Part shown: positions 26,257 to 35,907 of the stretch, piece after piece | Numbering within the stretch: the stretch's first letter is position 1 | How the letters are laid out: the number at the start of each line of letters is the position of its first letter | Origin: Halomonas sp. KG2 | GTDB lineage: Bacteria; Pseudomonadota; Gammaproteobacteria; Pseudomonadales; Halomonadaceae | Length of the DNA stretch: 64,000 nucleotides | Reading direction: 5' to 3' | Assembly (NCBI GenBank): GCA_030440445.1 | Contig: CP098528.1 | Location: 4,030,001-4,094,000 of the forward strand | Notes under the pieces: model-generated | What the model was told of the DNA's origin: nothing | Databases searched by the model: none | The model's input: only the letters and a program-made list of their open reading frames with translations | Position numbers and translations under genes: made by a program

Positions 26257-26287
26257 GCCCTTGCAGCTCCCCTGCAAGGGCTTTTTC
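26257..26287 (+). terminator. Rho-independent terminator after paaK
   Basis: GCCCTTGCAG and CTGCAAGGGC form a perfect 10-bp GC-rich stem with a 5-nt loop, followed by TTTTT at 26282-26286. Confidence 0.9.
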
Positions 26288-26403
26288 ATTTTAAATAACC
26301 AGCTTTTATTAAAAAACACAGAACATTAAGAATCACTTATCAAGAATCATTTTTTATTTACAAATCAACAATATTAAATTTATCCGTAATCACAAAGTCT
26401 TAA

Positions 26404-26447
26404 AGTGACACACAAAAATAGTTATTGATAAAATATTTTGTGTCACT
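26404..26447. promoter_or_regulatory. Imperfect inverted repeat in the paaABCDE promoter region
   Basis: AGTGACACACAAAA and TTTTGTGTCACT pair apart from a two-base insertion, around an 18-nt AT-rich spacer containing TTGATAAA. It ends 55 bp upstream of the paaA start and may be an operator or an overlapping promoter. Confidence 0.45.
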
Positions 26448-26502
26448 ATACTTCAAGCAAGATAAATCACACTCCCTGATAGTCCGATGCCGCGGAGGTC
26501 TT

Positions 26503-27489
26503 ATGTACGCGCAGCTCGTTGAAACCGGTTCTAACAAACTCAAAACGCTTGATGAGATGGGCCCTGAGGAACGCCAGTTCCAGGAGCGCATCAATGATGA
26601 AATTAAAATAGAACCCAAGAATTGGATGCCGGACGACTATCGCAAGACGTTGATCCGTCAGATCTCTCAACACGCGCACTCCGAGATCGTCGGTATGCTT
26701 CCGGAAGGTAACTGGCTGACACGTGCGCCGACCCTTAAGCGCAAGCTGCAGCTAATGGCCAAGATTCAGGATGAGGCGGGTCATGGCCTGTACCTCTATA
26801 GCGCCATGGAAACTCTGGGTGCCGACCGCGACGAAGAGATCGACAAGCTTCACGATGGCCGCGCCAAGTACTCCAGTATCTTCAACTACCCAACGCTCAA
26901 CTGGGCGGACATGGGCACCATCGGCTGGCTGGTCGACGGCGCAGCCATCGTCAATCAGGTACCGCTACAGCGCACCTCTTACGGCCCCTACGCGCGCGCC
27001 ATGGTTCGCGTGTGCAAGGAAGAGAGCTTCCATCAGCGCCAGGGTTATCAAATTCTGTTGACCATGATGCAAGAGGGCACTGACGACCAGAAAGCCATGG
27101 TGCAGGACTCCATCAATCGCTTCTGGTGGCCATCGCTAATGATGTTCGGGCCATCTGACGAGAACTCACCCAACAGCGCCCAATCGATGGCCTGGAAGAT
27201 CAAGCGCCACAGCAACGATGAGCTGCGCCAGCGCTTCCTCGACCAAACCGTACCGCAGCTAGAGCTGCTGGGCTGCACCGCCCCAGACCCGGATCTCAAA
27301 TATAACCAAGAGACCGGTCACTACGAGTTCGGTGAAATCGACTGGCAGGAATTTTTCGACGTCGTGAAAGGCAACGGCCCCTGCAACCGCGAGCGCATCG
27401 AAGCACGTCGCAGTGCCATCGATAACGGTGCCTGGGTGCGTGAAGCCGCCGTGGCTTATGCCGCCAAACGTCAACGCAAAGCCGCCTGA
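26503..27489 (+). CDS. paaA: Phenylacetyl-CoA epoxidase catalytic subunit PaaA
   Basis: 328 residues from ATG 26503, with GGAGG at 26494-26498; an upstream in-frame ATG has no ribosome site. Di-iron ligand motifs are visible as DEAGHG (about residue 90) and KEESFHQRQ (about residue 172), each a Glu-x-x-His. Other family blocks are [20 protein letters not shown] and [20 protein letters not shown]. PaaA with PaaC forms the core of the multicomponent oxygenase that epoxidises the ring of phenylacetyl-CoA, with electrons from PaaE. Confidence 0.96.
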   Translation: MYAQLVETGSNKLKTLDEMGPEERQFQERINDEIKIEPKNWMPDDYRKTLIRQISQHAHSEIVGMLPEGNWLTRAPTLKRKLQLMAKIQDEAGHGLYLYSAMETLGADRDEEIDKLHDGRAKYSSIFNYPTLNWADMGTIGWLVDGAAIVNQVPLQRTSYGPYARAMVRVCKEESFHQRQGYQILLTMMQEGTDDQKAMVQDSINRFWWPSLMMFGPSDENSPNSAQSMAWKIKRHSNDELRQRFLDQTVPQLELLGCTAPDPDLKYNQETGHYEFGEIDWQEFFDVVKGNGPCNRERIEARRSAIDNGAWVREAAVAYAAKRQRKAA

Positions 27490-27506
27490 CTTTTAAAACA
27501 ATCGGA

Positions 27507-27525
27507 AGCCCCGCATTACGGGGCT
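27507..27525 (+). other. Hairpin between paaA and paaB
   Basis: AGCCCCG and CGGGGCT form a perfect stem with loop CATTA in the 60-bp gap and no U-tract follows. It may protect the 3' end of a processed paaA message or attenuate read-through. Confidence 0.55.
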
Positions 27526-27549
27526 CCTCTGACCACTGAGGCATCTCTC

Positions 27550-27831
27550 ATGGCTGACTGGCCCCTCTTCGAAGTTTTTATACGCAGCAAGCACGGCCTT
27601 AACCACAAGCACGTCGGCAGCGTACACGCCGCTGATCGCAGCATGGCAATCGAAAATGCCCGTGAGCTTTACACCCGTCGTAATGAAGGGGTGAGCATCT
27701 GGGTGGTTCCGGCCAGCGAAATCACCGCGTCTTCTCCCGATGAGAAAGAACCGCTGTTTGACCCGTCTAACGACAAGGTCTATCGCCACGCATCCTTCTA
27801 CAAACTGCCGAAAGAAGTCGGCCACATGTAA
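27550..27831 (+). CDS. paaB: Phenylacetyl-CoA epoxidase subunit PaaB
   Basis: 93 residues, standard PaaB length, with the typical start WPLFEVFIRSKHGLNHKHVG and later RRNEGVSIWVVPASEIT. PaaB is a small non-catalytic subunit that organises the PaaAC heterodimers and is needed for activity. GAGG lies upstream; paaC follows after 11 bp. Confidence 0.95.
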   Translation: MADWPLFEVFIRSKHGLNHKHVGSVHAADRSMAIENARELYTRRNEGVSIWVVPASEITASSPDEKEPLFDPSNDKVYRHASFYKLPKEVGHM

Positions 27832-27842
27832 GGGAGGCTGTG

Positions 27843-28640
27843 ATGCAAAACATGGCTCAAAAGAACACTGCTCAAAAAACACAAACCCCGTTGACCGATT
27901 ACCTGCTACGCCTTGGCGACAACGCCTTGGTGCTTGGCCAGCGCCACGCACAGCTATGCGGCAAGGCGCCTGCGTTGGAAGAAGAGCTGGCCTTAATGAA
28001 TGTAGGGCTCGACCTCTTCGGGCAAGCACGCAACTGGCTTGACTATGCTTCTGAACTGATGGCGGCCGACAAGATCGATGCCGATCATCTGGCCTTTCGC
28101 CGCGATGCCCAGGACTTTCGTAATCTGTTGATCACCGAGCAGCCCAACGGTGACTTCGCCGATATCATGGGACGTCAGTTTTTGTTCGATGCTTGGCACG
28201 TTCATCTACTGGATGGCTTGGCCGAGTCCAGCGACCCGCGAATTGCCGAAGTGGCTGCCAAATCACTCAAAGAAGCAACGTACCACCTACGCCGCTCCTC
28301 TGAATGGGTGATTCGCCTAGGCGATGGCACCGAAGAAAGCCACACCCGTATGCAGCGCGCACTCGACAACCTCTGGCAGTTCACCGGCGAGCTATTGCAG
28401 GTCGACGAGATTGATCAGGCCATGATTGAGGCTGGTATCGCGCCTGACCCTGACACCATTGCCGCTCGCTGGAAAGCGACGGTGGAAGAGGTGCTTGAGG
28501 AAGCCACGCTTGAGCGGCCTTCCTACGACGCCTGGATGTATACCGGCGGCAAAGTCGGCCATCACACCGAGCACCTGGGCTTTCTATTGGCGGAAATGCA
28601 ATACCTGCCGAGGGCATATCCCGATGCAACCGTCTGGTAA
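27843..28640 (+). CDS. paaC: Phenylacetyl-CoA epoxidase structural subunit PaaC
   Basis: 265 residues from ATG 27843, preceded by AGGGAGG at 27831-27837. Ferritin-like helical protein with family phrases LGDNALVLGQRHAQLCG, ALMNVGLDLFGQARNWLDYA and TYHLRRSSEWVIRLGDGTEE, ending in GGKVGHHTEHLGFLLAEMQ. It supports PaaA structurally. The 3' end overlaps the paaD start by 17 bp. Confidence 0.95.
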   Translation: MQNMAQKNTAQKTQTPLTDYLLRLGDNALVLGQRHAQLCGKAPALEEELALMNVGLDLFGQARNWLDYASELMAADKIDADHLAFRRDAQDFRNLLITEQPNGDFADIMGRQFLFDAWHVHLLDGLAESSDPRIAEVAAKSLKEATYHLRRSSEWVIRLGDGTEESHTRMQRALDNLWQFTGELLQVDEIDQAMIEAGIAPDPDTIAARWKATVEEVLEEATLERPSYDAWMYTGGKVGHHTEHLGFLLAEMQYLPRAYPDATVW

Positions 28641-29235
28641 CCCACCGCCGGCTCCTATCAGTGATGGGCCTATCGATAACAGGCCTGATGACTGGCCTTC
28701 AAGTGACTTGATTGGCAGCGACCGACGCGGACTGCCACCCGCCGGTGAAAAAGGCGATGTCGACGCCGTACTGGCGGTTTTACAGCAAGTGCTAGACCCA
28801 GAAGTGCCGGTCGTCAGCGTGGTTGAGCTGGGAATTGTGCGCGATATCGATTGGGTGGACGGTCGGTTGGCGGTCAACGTGACGCCAACTTACTCCGGCT
28901 GTCCGGCGACGGAAGTTATCGAACAGCATATTCATGAAGCGCTGGTGGCCGCTGGCTACTCAGACCCGCTGATTCAGCGCCGCCTTTCACCTGCCTGGAC
29001 CACCGATTGGCTGACCAACGCCGGGCGCGAAAAATTGCGCGCTTACGGCATCGCGCCGCCGGTAGGGAGCGCCAGCAAGCGCAGCCTGACGGGCCAGTCT
29101 GACCCGGTAGTGCCCTGCCCGTTATGTGGCAGCAACACAACCGAACGCGTCAGCGAATTCGGCTCTACGGCTTGCAAGGCGCTCTACCGCTGCCGCGATT
29201 GCCTGGAGCCTTTTGATTATTTCAAGTGTCTGTAA
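28624..29235 (+). CDS. paaD: Iron-sulfur maturation factor PaaD (DUF59/MIP18 family)
   Basis: 203 residues from ATG 28624 (GAGGG upstream, within paaC). After a Pro-rich N-terminal extension of about 45 residues comes the DUF59 domain (VLQQVLDPEVPVVSVVELGI, VTPTYSGCPATEVIEQHI). The C-terminus has a zinc-ribbon-like pair, CPLCGSN and CRDCLEPF. PaaD is needed to make an active epoxidase, probably by iron-sulfur delivery to PaaE. The N-terminal extension is longer than in many PaaD proteins, so a later start cannot be excluded. Confidence 0.93.
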   Translation: MQPSGNPPPAPISDGPIDNRPDDWPSSDLIGSDRRGLPPAGEKGDVDAVLAVLQQVLDPEVPVVSVVELGIVRDIDWVDGRLAVNVTPTYSGCPATEVIEQHIHEALVAAGYSDPLIQRRLSPAWTTDWLTNAGREKLRAYGIAPPVGSASKRSLTGQSDPVVPCPLCGSNTTERVSEFGSTACKALYRCRDCLEPFDYFKCL

Positions 29236-29254
29236 AACGACGAGACCATTTCCC

Positions 29255-30337
29255 ATGAGCCGATTTCACGCCCTGACCGTCAAGGATGTACGCAAGGAAA
29301 CCCATGATGCCGTTTCCATTGCTTTCGATATTCCCGACGATCTGTTGGACGCCTTCCGCTTTACCCAAGGGCAGTACCTGACACTGCGCCGCGACATCGA
29401 AGGTGAGGATGTCCGCCGCTCTTATTCAATCTGCACTGGCGTTCACGAACATGAGCTAAGAGTCGCCGTCAAGCTGGTCCCAGGCGGTAGCTTCTCAACC
29501 TTTGCCAACCAGCAACTGCAGCCTGGGGAGCAGTTGGAAGTAATGCCGCCTCAGGGCAAGTTCTTCGTGCCTCTCGACCCCAGTCGTGAAGGGCACTATC
29601 TGGCGGTGACCGCAGGCAGTGGCGTCACCCCCATCATGTCGATTGTTTCCACTACGTTGGAAAGCGAGCCAAAAAGCCGTTTTACGGTGATTTATGGCAA
29701 CCGCTCCACCACGGGCACACTGTTTCGCGAACGCTTGCAGGATCTCAAAGATCGCTATCTCGAAAGCCTCAATATCATCTATGTATTTAGCCGCGAGCAG
29801 CATGAAATCGATCTTTACAACGGTCGTATCGACGCCGATAAGTGCAACGCTCTGTTTGACCGCTGGGTAGACGTGCCCAAGCTCGACGCCGCGTTTATTT
29901 GTGGCCCGCACGAGATGACCGAGATCGTGCGCGACGTCCTGAGCCAACATGGAATGCCAAAGGAGAAGGTGCACTTTGAGCTGTTCACTACTGGCTTGCC
30001 AACAGCAGGTGCCAAACGCCGCCAGGCGGCCAGAGCCGATCAGCTTGAGGCTGAAACTTCACATATCAAGGTAATTATCGACGGCCGCACTATCGAATAT
30101 AACCTGCCACGCAATACCCAGAATATTCTGGATGCGGGTAACGAACACGGCGCCGACCTGCCGTTCTCATGCAAGGCGGGCGTGTGCTCCACCTGTAAGT
30201 CAAAAGTGATTGAAGGTGAGGTGGAAATGGACGCCAACTACGCCCTGGAAGATTACGAAATAGATGCCGGCTACGTACTGTCCTGCCAGTGCTACCCGAT
30301 CAGCAGCAAGGTCGTGCTCGATTTTGACGAGGTATAA
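29255..30337 (+). CDS. paaE: Phenylacetyl-CoA epoxidase reductase PaaE
   Basis: 360 residues from ATG 29255. N-terminal flavodoxin-reductase-like part: FAD motif RRSYSICTG (about residue 54), NAD-binding YLAVTAGSGVTPIMSIV and FICGPHEMTE. C-terminal plant-type 2Fe-2S ferredoxin with Cys residues in SCKAGVCSTCK (about residue 305) and the fourth in LSCQCYP (about residue 343). It passes electrons from NADPH to the PaaABC oxygenase. Confidence 0.95.
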   Translation: MSRFHALTVKDVRKETHDAVSIAFDIPDDLLDAFRFTQGQYLTLRRDIEGEDVRRSYSICTGVHEHELRVAVKLVPGGSFSTFANQQLQPGEQLEVMPPQGKFFVPLDPSREGHYLAVTAGSGVTPIMSIVSTTLESEPKSRFTVIYGNRSTTGTLFRERLQDLKDRYLESLNIIYVFSREQHEIDLYNGRIDADKCNALFDRWVDVPKLDAAFICGPHEMTEIVRDVLSQHGMPKEKVHFELFTTGLPTAGAKRRQAARADQLEAETSHIKVIIDGRTIEYNLPRNTQNILDAGNEHGADLPFSCKAGVCSTCKSKVIEGEVEMDANYALEDYEIDAGYVLSCQCYPISSKVVLDFDEV

Positions 30338-30358
30338 CCCTTAGCCCACCTACTTCCA

Positions 30359-30384
30359 AGCCGGCGACTGCGTCGGCTTTGTTT
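30359..30384 (+). terminator. Weak terminator or attenuator between paaE and paaZ
   Basis: AAGCCG and CGGCTT pair (with an inner AC/GT after a bulge), followed by TTGTTTAT. It lies directly upstream of the paaZ ribosome site, so paaZ may be expressed partly by read-through. Confidence 0.45.
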
Positions 30385-30420
30385 ATCCTTATACCCACAA
30401 GACAGGCGGGAGAACACACA

Positions 30421-32463
30421 ATGCCAGTTTTGCAAAGTTACATCGCAGGCCAGTGGTTCGGACAAACCGAGTCCAAAGCCCTTGTCAGCGCTATTAACGG
30501 CACCACCGTTGCGCATACCCATCAAGAAGAGATCAATTTCCGCGAAGCAGTGGCGTACGCCCGAAACACCGGTGTGAAGAACATTCTGGCACTGGATTTC
30601 CAGCAGCGTGCCGCCATTCTTAAGGCGCTGGCCGCCTATATCCAAGAGCGTAAGCGTGAGCTCTATGCCATCTCTCACCATACCGGTTGCACCAAGGCCG
30701 ACTCCTGGATCGACATCGACGGTGGTTTTGGCACCCTATTCACTTACGCTTCCACTGGTCGTAAGGAACTGCCCTCCGGCAATGTGGCCCATGAAGGCCC
30801 AGTGACGCAATTAGGCAAAGAGAACCACTTCAACGGCACCCATATTCTGGTACCCCGTCGCGGCGTCTCGGTGCATATCAATGCGTTCAACTTCCCTATC
30901 TGGGGTATGCTGGAGAAGTTCGCGCCCGCCTTTCTGGCAGGCATGCCGTGTATCTTTAAACCGGCCACTGCGACGAGCTACCTGACCGAAGCAGCCGTAC
31001 GCGTCATCAATGATTCTGGCCTGCTACCGGAAGGTGCGCTGCAACTGGTGATTGGTGGAGCCGGTGACCTGCTAGACCACCTGGATGAGCAGGACTTTGT
31101 CACCTTTACCGGCTCGGCAAGCACTGCCCTAATGCTGAAAAGCCACCCGAATATCATGGCCAAGAGCATTCCGTTCAACGCCGAAGCAGACTCGCTCAAC
31201 AGCGCGATTATGGCGCCAGATATTAGCCCGCAAGACGAAGAGTTCGAGATCTTTGCTAAAGAAGTAGTCAAAGAGATGACCGCTAAGTCAGGCCAGAAAT
31301 GCACCGCGATCCGCCGAATTTTAGTGCCCGCCGAGCATCTCGATGCATTGGCAGACACAATCACAGCGCGCCTTGCCAACATCGTCGTCGGCGATCCTCA
31401 TCAAGAAGGCGTGCGCATGGGCGCACTCTCTTCCCGTGACCAGTTGAGAGACGTTAATCATGCAATCGAACAGCTGCTAGAAACCAGTGAGTGCGTCTTT
31501 GGCAGAGACGGCAGCTTCAAGCCTGTTGGCCAGGAGGTGGAAAACGGCGCATTCATCTCTCCCCACTTACTGATCAACCGCCAGCCACTGAACGACGGCG
31601 GCGCCCACGACATCGAAGCCTTTGGCCCCGTCGCCACGCTAATGCCTTATCGCGGCATTGACGAAGCCTTGACCATCGCCGCCAAGGGCAAGGGCAGCTT
31701 GGTAACCACGCTGACCACCAAAGACCCCGCTATTGCTGCTGAAATGATCCCTGTGCTGGCCGCCCAGCATGGCCGCCTGCAGATTTTGGATGCCCAGGCA
31801 GCCAAGGAGTCCACGGGTCACGGCTCTCCGCTACCGATGCTCAAGCATGGCGGGCCCGGCCGCGCAGGCGGTGGCGAGGAGCTTGGTGGCATTCGTGCTG
31901 TTCACCACTATCTACAACGCACCGCGATCCAGGGCTCTCCGACCATGCTCGCGGCAGTCACAGGGGAATATGTGCGTGGCGCGAAGGTGATCGAGAACGA
32001 TATCCATCCGTTCCGCCGCCATTTCGATGACCTGCAGGTTGGCGAGTCGCTGCTAACCCACCGCCGCACCGTCACTGAAGCCGACATCGTCAATTTTGGC
32101 TGCCTGTCCGGCGACCACTTCTACATGCACTTCGACGACATTGCCGCTAAAGAGACCCAATTTGGCCAACGCATTGCCCACGGCTACTTTGTGCTGTCGG
32201 CAGCTGCTGGTTTGTTCGTTTACCCAGGCGAAGGTCCCGTACTGGCGAACTACGGCCTGGATACGCTGCGCTTTATTACGCCTGTGCTGGTTGGCGACAC
32301 CATCCGCGCCCGCCTCACCTGTAAGCGTAAGATTGACCAGGGTCGGGCATCTCCCGACGGCCACCCGCAAGGCGTGGTGATGTGGGACGTGGCGGTGACC
32401 AATCAACATGATGAACTAGTCGCCAGCTACGACATCCTAACTTTGGTCGCCAAGCGGCAGTAA
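30421..32463 (+). CDS. paaZ: Bifunctional oxepin-CoA hydrolase / 3-oxo-5,6-dehydrosuberyl-CoA semialdehyde dehydrogenase PaaZ
   Basis: 680 residues from ATG 30421 (GGGAG upstream). Residues about 1-520 are an aldehyde dehydrogenase ([20 protein letters not shown]; catalytic Cys in [17 protein letters not shown]). Residues about 530-680 are a MaoC-type hydratase ([20 protein letters not shown], then [16 protein letters not shown]). The two domains open the oxepin ring and oxidise the resulting aldehyde. It is last in the paaA-E-Z group and precedes a terminator. The cluster also encodes PaaN, making two candidate enzymes for the aldehyde step. Confidence 0.95.
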   Translation: MPVLQSYIAGQWFGQTESKALVSAINGTTVAHTHQEEINFREAVAYARNTGVKNILALDFQQRAAILKALAAYIQERKRELYAISHHTGCTKADSWIDIDGGFGTLFTYASTGRKELPSGNVAHEGPVTQLGKENHFNGTHILVPRRGVSVHINAFNFPIWGMLEKFAPAFLAGMPCIFKPATATSYLTEAAVRVINDSGLLPEGALQLVIGGAGDLLDHLDEQDFVTFTGSASTALMLKSHPNIMAKSIPFNAEADSLNSAIMAPDISPQDEEFEIFAKEVVKEMTAKSGQKCTAIRRILVPAEHLDALADTITARLANIVVGDPHQEGVRMGALSSRDQLRDVNHAIEQLLETSECVFGRDGSFKPVGQEVENGAFISPHLLINRQPLNDGGAHDIEAFGPVATLMPYRGIDEALTIAAKGKGSLVTTLTTKDPAIAAEMIPVLAAQHGRLQILDAQAAKESTGHGSPLPMLKHGGPGRAGGGEELGGIRAVHHYLQRTAIQGSPTMLAAVTGEYVRGAKVIENDIHPFRRHFDDLQVGESLLTHRRTVTEADIVNFGCLSGDHFYMHFDDIAAKETQFGQRIAHGYFVLSAAAGLFVYPGEGPVLANYGLDTLRFITPVLVGDTIRARLTCKRKIDQGRASPDGHPQGVVMWDVAVTNQHDELVASYDILTLVAKRQ

Positions 32464-32501
32464 CGGCTCAGCCGACAGAGCCTGATAAAGAAGTAAGCAA
32501 C

Positions 32502-32537
32502 AAAAACGGATGACAGGGCATACGCTCTGTCATCCGT
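32502..32537. terminator. Terminator between convergent paaZ and dctM
   Basis: ACGGATGACAG and CTGTCATCCGT form a perfect 11-bp stem with a 10-nt loop. On the minus strand it is followed by TTTTT, making a good terminator for dctM; on the plus strand the T-run is weak, so it probably also ends paaZ less efficiently. Confidence 0.85.
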
Positions 32538-32572
32538 TGGTTTAGCGAGAAAGTTAAGAGAACCGTGCCGTT

Positions 32573-33868
32573 TTAATACATCAGTCGCGGTAGGAAAAGC
32601 ACGATCGCAGGGAAGATAAGCACCAACAGTGCGCGTAGGGTACCCGCGACCCAGAACGGGGTGACACCGCGGAAGATCGTGCCAGTAGATACGTCCGGTA
32701 AGACGGCCCTAAGTACGAACACGTTCATCCCAACGGGAGGTGTTATCAGGCTAATCTCAATGACGATAACGACCAGAATGCCAAACCACACCAAGTCGTA
32801 ACCCAGCCCCGCCACAACCGGGAAAAATACCGGCACGGTGAGCAGCAGCATCGACATACTTTCGAACACACAGCCCAGTACGACATAGATCGCGATAATC
32901 ACCAGAATGACCACAAAAGGCGCAACATTCAGGCCATTCACCAGTGCCAGCAGGTCGCCAGGCAGCCCCGCACGGTTGATGAAGTTGGCGAAAATCAGCG
33001 CCGTTAGCACCACAGCAAACAGCATCGCGGTGGTGCGCACGGTGTCCATTAACACGTTCATTAACACTTGTGGGGTCAGCGCCCGACGCATTAGCGCGAT
33101 TAAGAAAGCGCCCATTGCACCGATACCGGCTGCTTCCGTAGGCGTAAACACCCCGAGGTAAATACCGCCAATCACGAGTACAAACAGTGCTAACGTACTG
33201 CCGACGCTTTTTAGTGCTTTGATCCGTTCTGGCCATGGCACTTTCTCTGCCGCAGGGCCAGCGGAGGGATCACGCCAAAGCACCCACTTGATGGCACCAA
33301 TATAAAGAAAGATGCCAAGAATGCCGGGGATAAAGCCAGCGGCAAAAAGCTCGCGGATACTGGTTTCGGTCAGGATCCCATAAATCACCAGCATGACGCT
33401 GGGCGGTATCAAGATACCCAAGGTGCCACCCGCCGCGATGGAAGCGGCAGCCAGTGAATCCTTATAGCCATATTTACGCATTTGCGGCATGGCGACTCGA
33501 CCCATGGTGGCACACGTCGCTAAGCTCGATCCGCATATCGCGCTAAAACCACCGCAAGCGACGATGGTCGCCATTGCCTGACCACCCTTGCGGTGACCTA
33601 GAAAACCATTTGAGGCTCGAAACAAGGCATCGGATAGGCCTGCATGAGAAACAAAGTTACCCATTAGAATGAACAATGGAATCACCGACAGGCCATAATC
33701 CATGGCGGTATCGACTACTCGGCGCGCCGCCATTGCTTCGGCAGCATTCCAGTTACCCGTTAATAGATAGAACCCAGCGAAACCAACGATTCCCATCGCG
33801 AACGCCAGTGGCACACGCAGGAATACGAGTATCAACAATACTGCGAAACCGTACAACGCTTCAGTCAT
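32573..33868 (-). CDS. TRAP transporter large permease, DctM type
   Basis: 431 residues, about 12 hydrophobic segments, with DctM landmarks FILMGNFVSHAGLSDALFRA, GGFSAICGSSLATCATMGRV and IAAGGTLGILIPPSVMLVIYG. It is the main inner-membrane channel of a sodium-driven tripartite transporter for organic acids. GGAGAG precedes the ATG, and the 5' end overlaps dctQ by 8 bp. Its location beside homogentisate genes suggests a hydroxyphenylacetate-type aromatic acid as substrate, which is an inference. Confidence 0.93.
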   Translation of the reverse strand: MTEALYGFAVLLILVFLRVPLAFAMGIVGFAGFYLLTGNWNAAEAMAARRVVDTAMDYGLSVIPLFILMGNFVSHAGLSDALFRASNGFLGHRKGGQAMATIVACGGFSAICGSSLATCATMGRVAMPQMRKYGYKDSLAAASIAAGGTLGILIPPSVMLVIYGILTETSIRELFAAGFIPGILGIFLYIGAIKWVLWRDPSAGPAAEKVPWPERIKALKSVGSTLALFVLVIGGIYLGVFTPTEAAGIGAMGAFLIALMRRALTPQVLMNVLMDTVRTTAMLFAVVLTALIFANFINRAGLPGDLLALVNGLNVAPFVVILVIIAIYVVLGCVFESMSMLLLTVPVFFPVVAGLGYDLVWFGILVVIVIEISLITPPVGMNVFVLRAVLPDVSTGTIFRGVTPFWVAGTLRALLVLIFPAIVLFLPRLMY

Positions 33869-34403
33869 GGGGCTCTCCTATACTTAATGGGCCACCTTTT
33901 TCGATTACCTTAAGCCCCTCAAGCAGGTAGAAACCGGCTCGTATAAGGGTCAGTAGTGCTGAAAGCGCGAGCATGATGGCGATCAGACCGATCAGATAGC
34001 CATAGGGAATACGCAAAAATTCCGTCACATCTCCCCATGAAAAAGCGCGTTCTGCCAGTGCCCATACACGCTGCGCCATCACCCAGAGAGCCGCCGTTAC
34101 GATCAGATTGACGATCACCTCACGTAGCCAGATAAGTTTTGCAGGAAACACCGCATCGAGCAGATCAACGCTGACATGCTCTTGACGCCAACAAACGACT
34201 GGCAGCGACAGGAATACCAATGCCGCCAACATCAGTTGGGTTAATTCAATAGCACCTAGAATGGGGGAATTAAAAAAGTAGCGGCCGCCTACGTCAGCAG
34301 TGGTCAACAGCATCATGCCAAAGAGGGTAGCGCCAGCCACCCCCTCTAACATCAACTGCAGCACCCGACTAACGCGCGTAGCACGTGCCATTTGGGTTTG
34401 CAT
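33861..34403 (-). CDS. TRAP transporter small permease, DctQ type
   Basis: 180 residues from ATG 34403 with GGAGA six bases upstream (a GTG two codons earlier is possible). Four hydrophobic helices and the motif TTADVGGRYFFNSPILGAIE followed by LPVVCWRQEHVSVDLLDAV are typical of DctQ. It pairs with DctM to form the membrane part. Confidence 0.9.
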   Translation of the reverse strand: MQTQMARATRVSRVLQLMLEGVAGATLFGMMLLTTADVGGRYFFNSPILGAIELTQLMLAALVFLSLPVVCWRQEHVSVDLLDAVFPAKLIWLREVIVNLIVTAALWVMAQRVWALAERAFSWGDVTEFLRIPYGYLIGLIAIMLALSALLTLIRAGFYLLEGLKVIEKGGPLSIGEPHD

Positions 34404-34432
34404 GGTCACTCTCCATCTAGCGCCAGTGGGGG

Positions 34433-35521
34433 TTACTGTGTGTCGTCTGGTACTGATTCGCCAGACACTAATTCATCTGGTACTAGGCTACTGACGCTCT
34501 CTTCTTCCGCTGCAGCGATAAGCTGCTCGCGATAGAACTCGATAGCGGCCATCGCATCAACGTTGCGGTTTTCTGAAACAGATTCAGCCCACTCGGCAAT
34601 CATGCTGTCACTCATGCTTTTCAGCGTATTGAGATCTTCGTCACCGAGTTCGGTAAAGGTATGGCCAAGCTCTTCGGCAAAGTCGACGCCTCGGACATCC
34701 ACAACATCCATCATGTAACCAAACAAACGAGACAGGCGCTCACCAGAGACAGATTCAACAGCTTCACGATCTTCGGGCGACATTTCATCCCAGATCATCG
34801 GGTTGACGACGATGGTGAAGCTACCGCGGTAGAAACCGCCGTCTACCGTGAGGGTATAGGGGAAAATCTCTGCGACACGGAAGCTGCGCAGACCTTCTGG
34901 AACAAGCATGGCCCCATCGATGACGCCCTGAGAACCCGCTTCATAAACGCCTGTGGGCGGCAAGGCGACACCGGTCAGCTCCAGGGCATTGGAGAGATCC
35001 CCCATCACGCCACCGCCAACGCGAATACGCTTACCTTTAAGGTCTTCTAAGGTTTCATACTGCTCGCTGCTGAAGATCCAGCCAGGCCCGTGGACACCAG
35101 CAGCCACAACATCTACGCCACGATGTTCACCCGCGGCTGCCAGGTACTCTTGGTGTGTGTGCCAATAGGCACTTGAGGCATTTTCTGATGAGAACTCTTG
35201 AAAGGTGGGAAACTCCGGCAATTTAGTTAACTGGAAGCGACCAGTGTTATAGCCATGAAAAACCCAGGTAGCATCAGCGATACCATCAGCGACCATTTCC
35301 ATTTGTGACGCCGGGGGTCCCATATCATGTATCACGTCGACTGTTACGCGGCCTTCTGTGGCTTCTTCAATCCACGCTTTCCAGGTTGGCCAGACGATGG
35401 TGTTAATGCCGTGATTGGGGCCTGCCCAGGTACTCACGGTGATGGTCGTTTGCGCTAAGGCGGTGGTGCTCAGCGTTGCGGCGGCGATAGCGCCAATCAT
35501 CAGGTTTGTTGTTTTATTCAC
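34433..35521 (-). CDS. TRAP transporter periplasmic binding protein, DctP type
   Basis: 362 residues starting with GTG 35521 (AGAGGAAAG upstream). Signal peptide ends near TALAQ. DctP core phrases are ADATWVFHGYNTGRFQLTKL, KGKRIRVGGGVMGDLSNALE and VYEAGSQGVIDGAMLVPEGL, then a substrate-contacting region SFTIVVNPMIWDEMSPEDRE. The C-terminus has an unusual acidic tail. It is first in the dctPQM operon. A close paralogue is encoded at 54935-55990. An ATACTTAAGTAT palindrome lies 146 bp upstream. Confidence 0.93.
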   Translation of the reverse strand: MNKTTNLMIGAIAAATLSTTALAQTTITVSTWAGPNHGINTIVWPTWKAWIEEATEGRVTVDVIHDMGPPASQMEMVADGIADATWVFHGYNTGRFQLTKLPEFPTFQEFSSENASSAYWHTHQEYLAAAGEHRGVDVVAAGVHGPGWIFSSEQYETLEDLKGKRIRVGGGVMGDLSNALELTGVALPPTGVYEAGSQGVIDGAMLVPEGLRSFRVAEIFPYTLTVDGGFYRGSFTIVVNPMIWDEMSPEDREAVESVSGERLSRLFGYMMDVVDVRGVDFAEELGHTFTELGDEDLNTLKSMSDSMIAEWAESVSENRNVDAMAAIEFYREQLIAAAEEESVSSLVPDELVSGESVPDDTQ

Positions 35522-35666
35522 TTTTCTTTCCTCTGGTCGTCACGAAGTCGAAGCGCAAAACATGATACTTTATTTTTATCTTTTTAAAATCTAGCGAATC
35601 ACGTTATTTATCACAATGCCTACAGATACCTGGGCCATGCAACAACCCATCGACCAATAGATACTA

Positions 35667-35678
35667 ATACTTAAGTAT
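35667..35678. promoter_or_regulatory. ATACTTAAGTAT palindrome, candidate MarR operator upstream of dctP
   Basis: Perfect 12-bp palindrome. Near-identical sequences occur at 36696-36707 (upstream of the MBL operon) and 54772-54781 (upstream of the second dctP). The small palindrome fits a MarR-family dimer. Confidence 0.6.
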
Positions 35679-35827
35679 GAATCCCAAAATAGGGTTTAAT
35701 TTACAAATATTTATATGGAAAAAAGCCACCTCTCCGAGTCACTATCAATGGCTCTTGGGGAATAATTTAGAATCCAGCTTTTGTTACACAAATCACATTT
35801 TCTTTGATATCAATGACACACCAGTGA

Positions 35828-35865
35828 CGACATAGGGATATCGACATAGGGATATCGACATAAAG
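35828..35865. repeat. 14-bp tandem repeat, about 2.7 copies
   Basis: CGACATAGGGATAT occurs twice in direct succession and is followed by CGACATA plus diverged bases. It is 40 bp beyond the marR stop codon; function unknown. Confidence 0.7.
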
Positions 35866-35907
35866 GTACCTTCTGCCATCTTGGCTTGTCTGTAGGATGT
35901 CTCGCTG

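Larger units (their letters stand above)
35522..35907. promoter_or_regulatory. Region between dctP and the MarR gene
   Basis: 386 bp without a gene: the dctP promoter (AT-rich 35560-35720), the palindrome at 35667-35678, and a 14-bp tandem repeat at 35828-35865 next to the marR stop. Confidence 0.6.
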
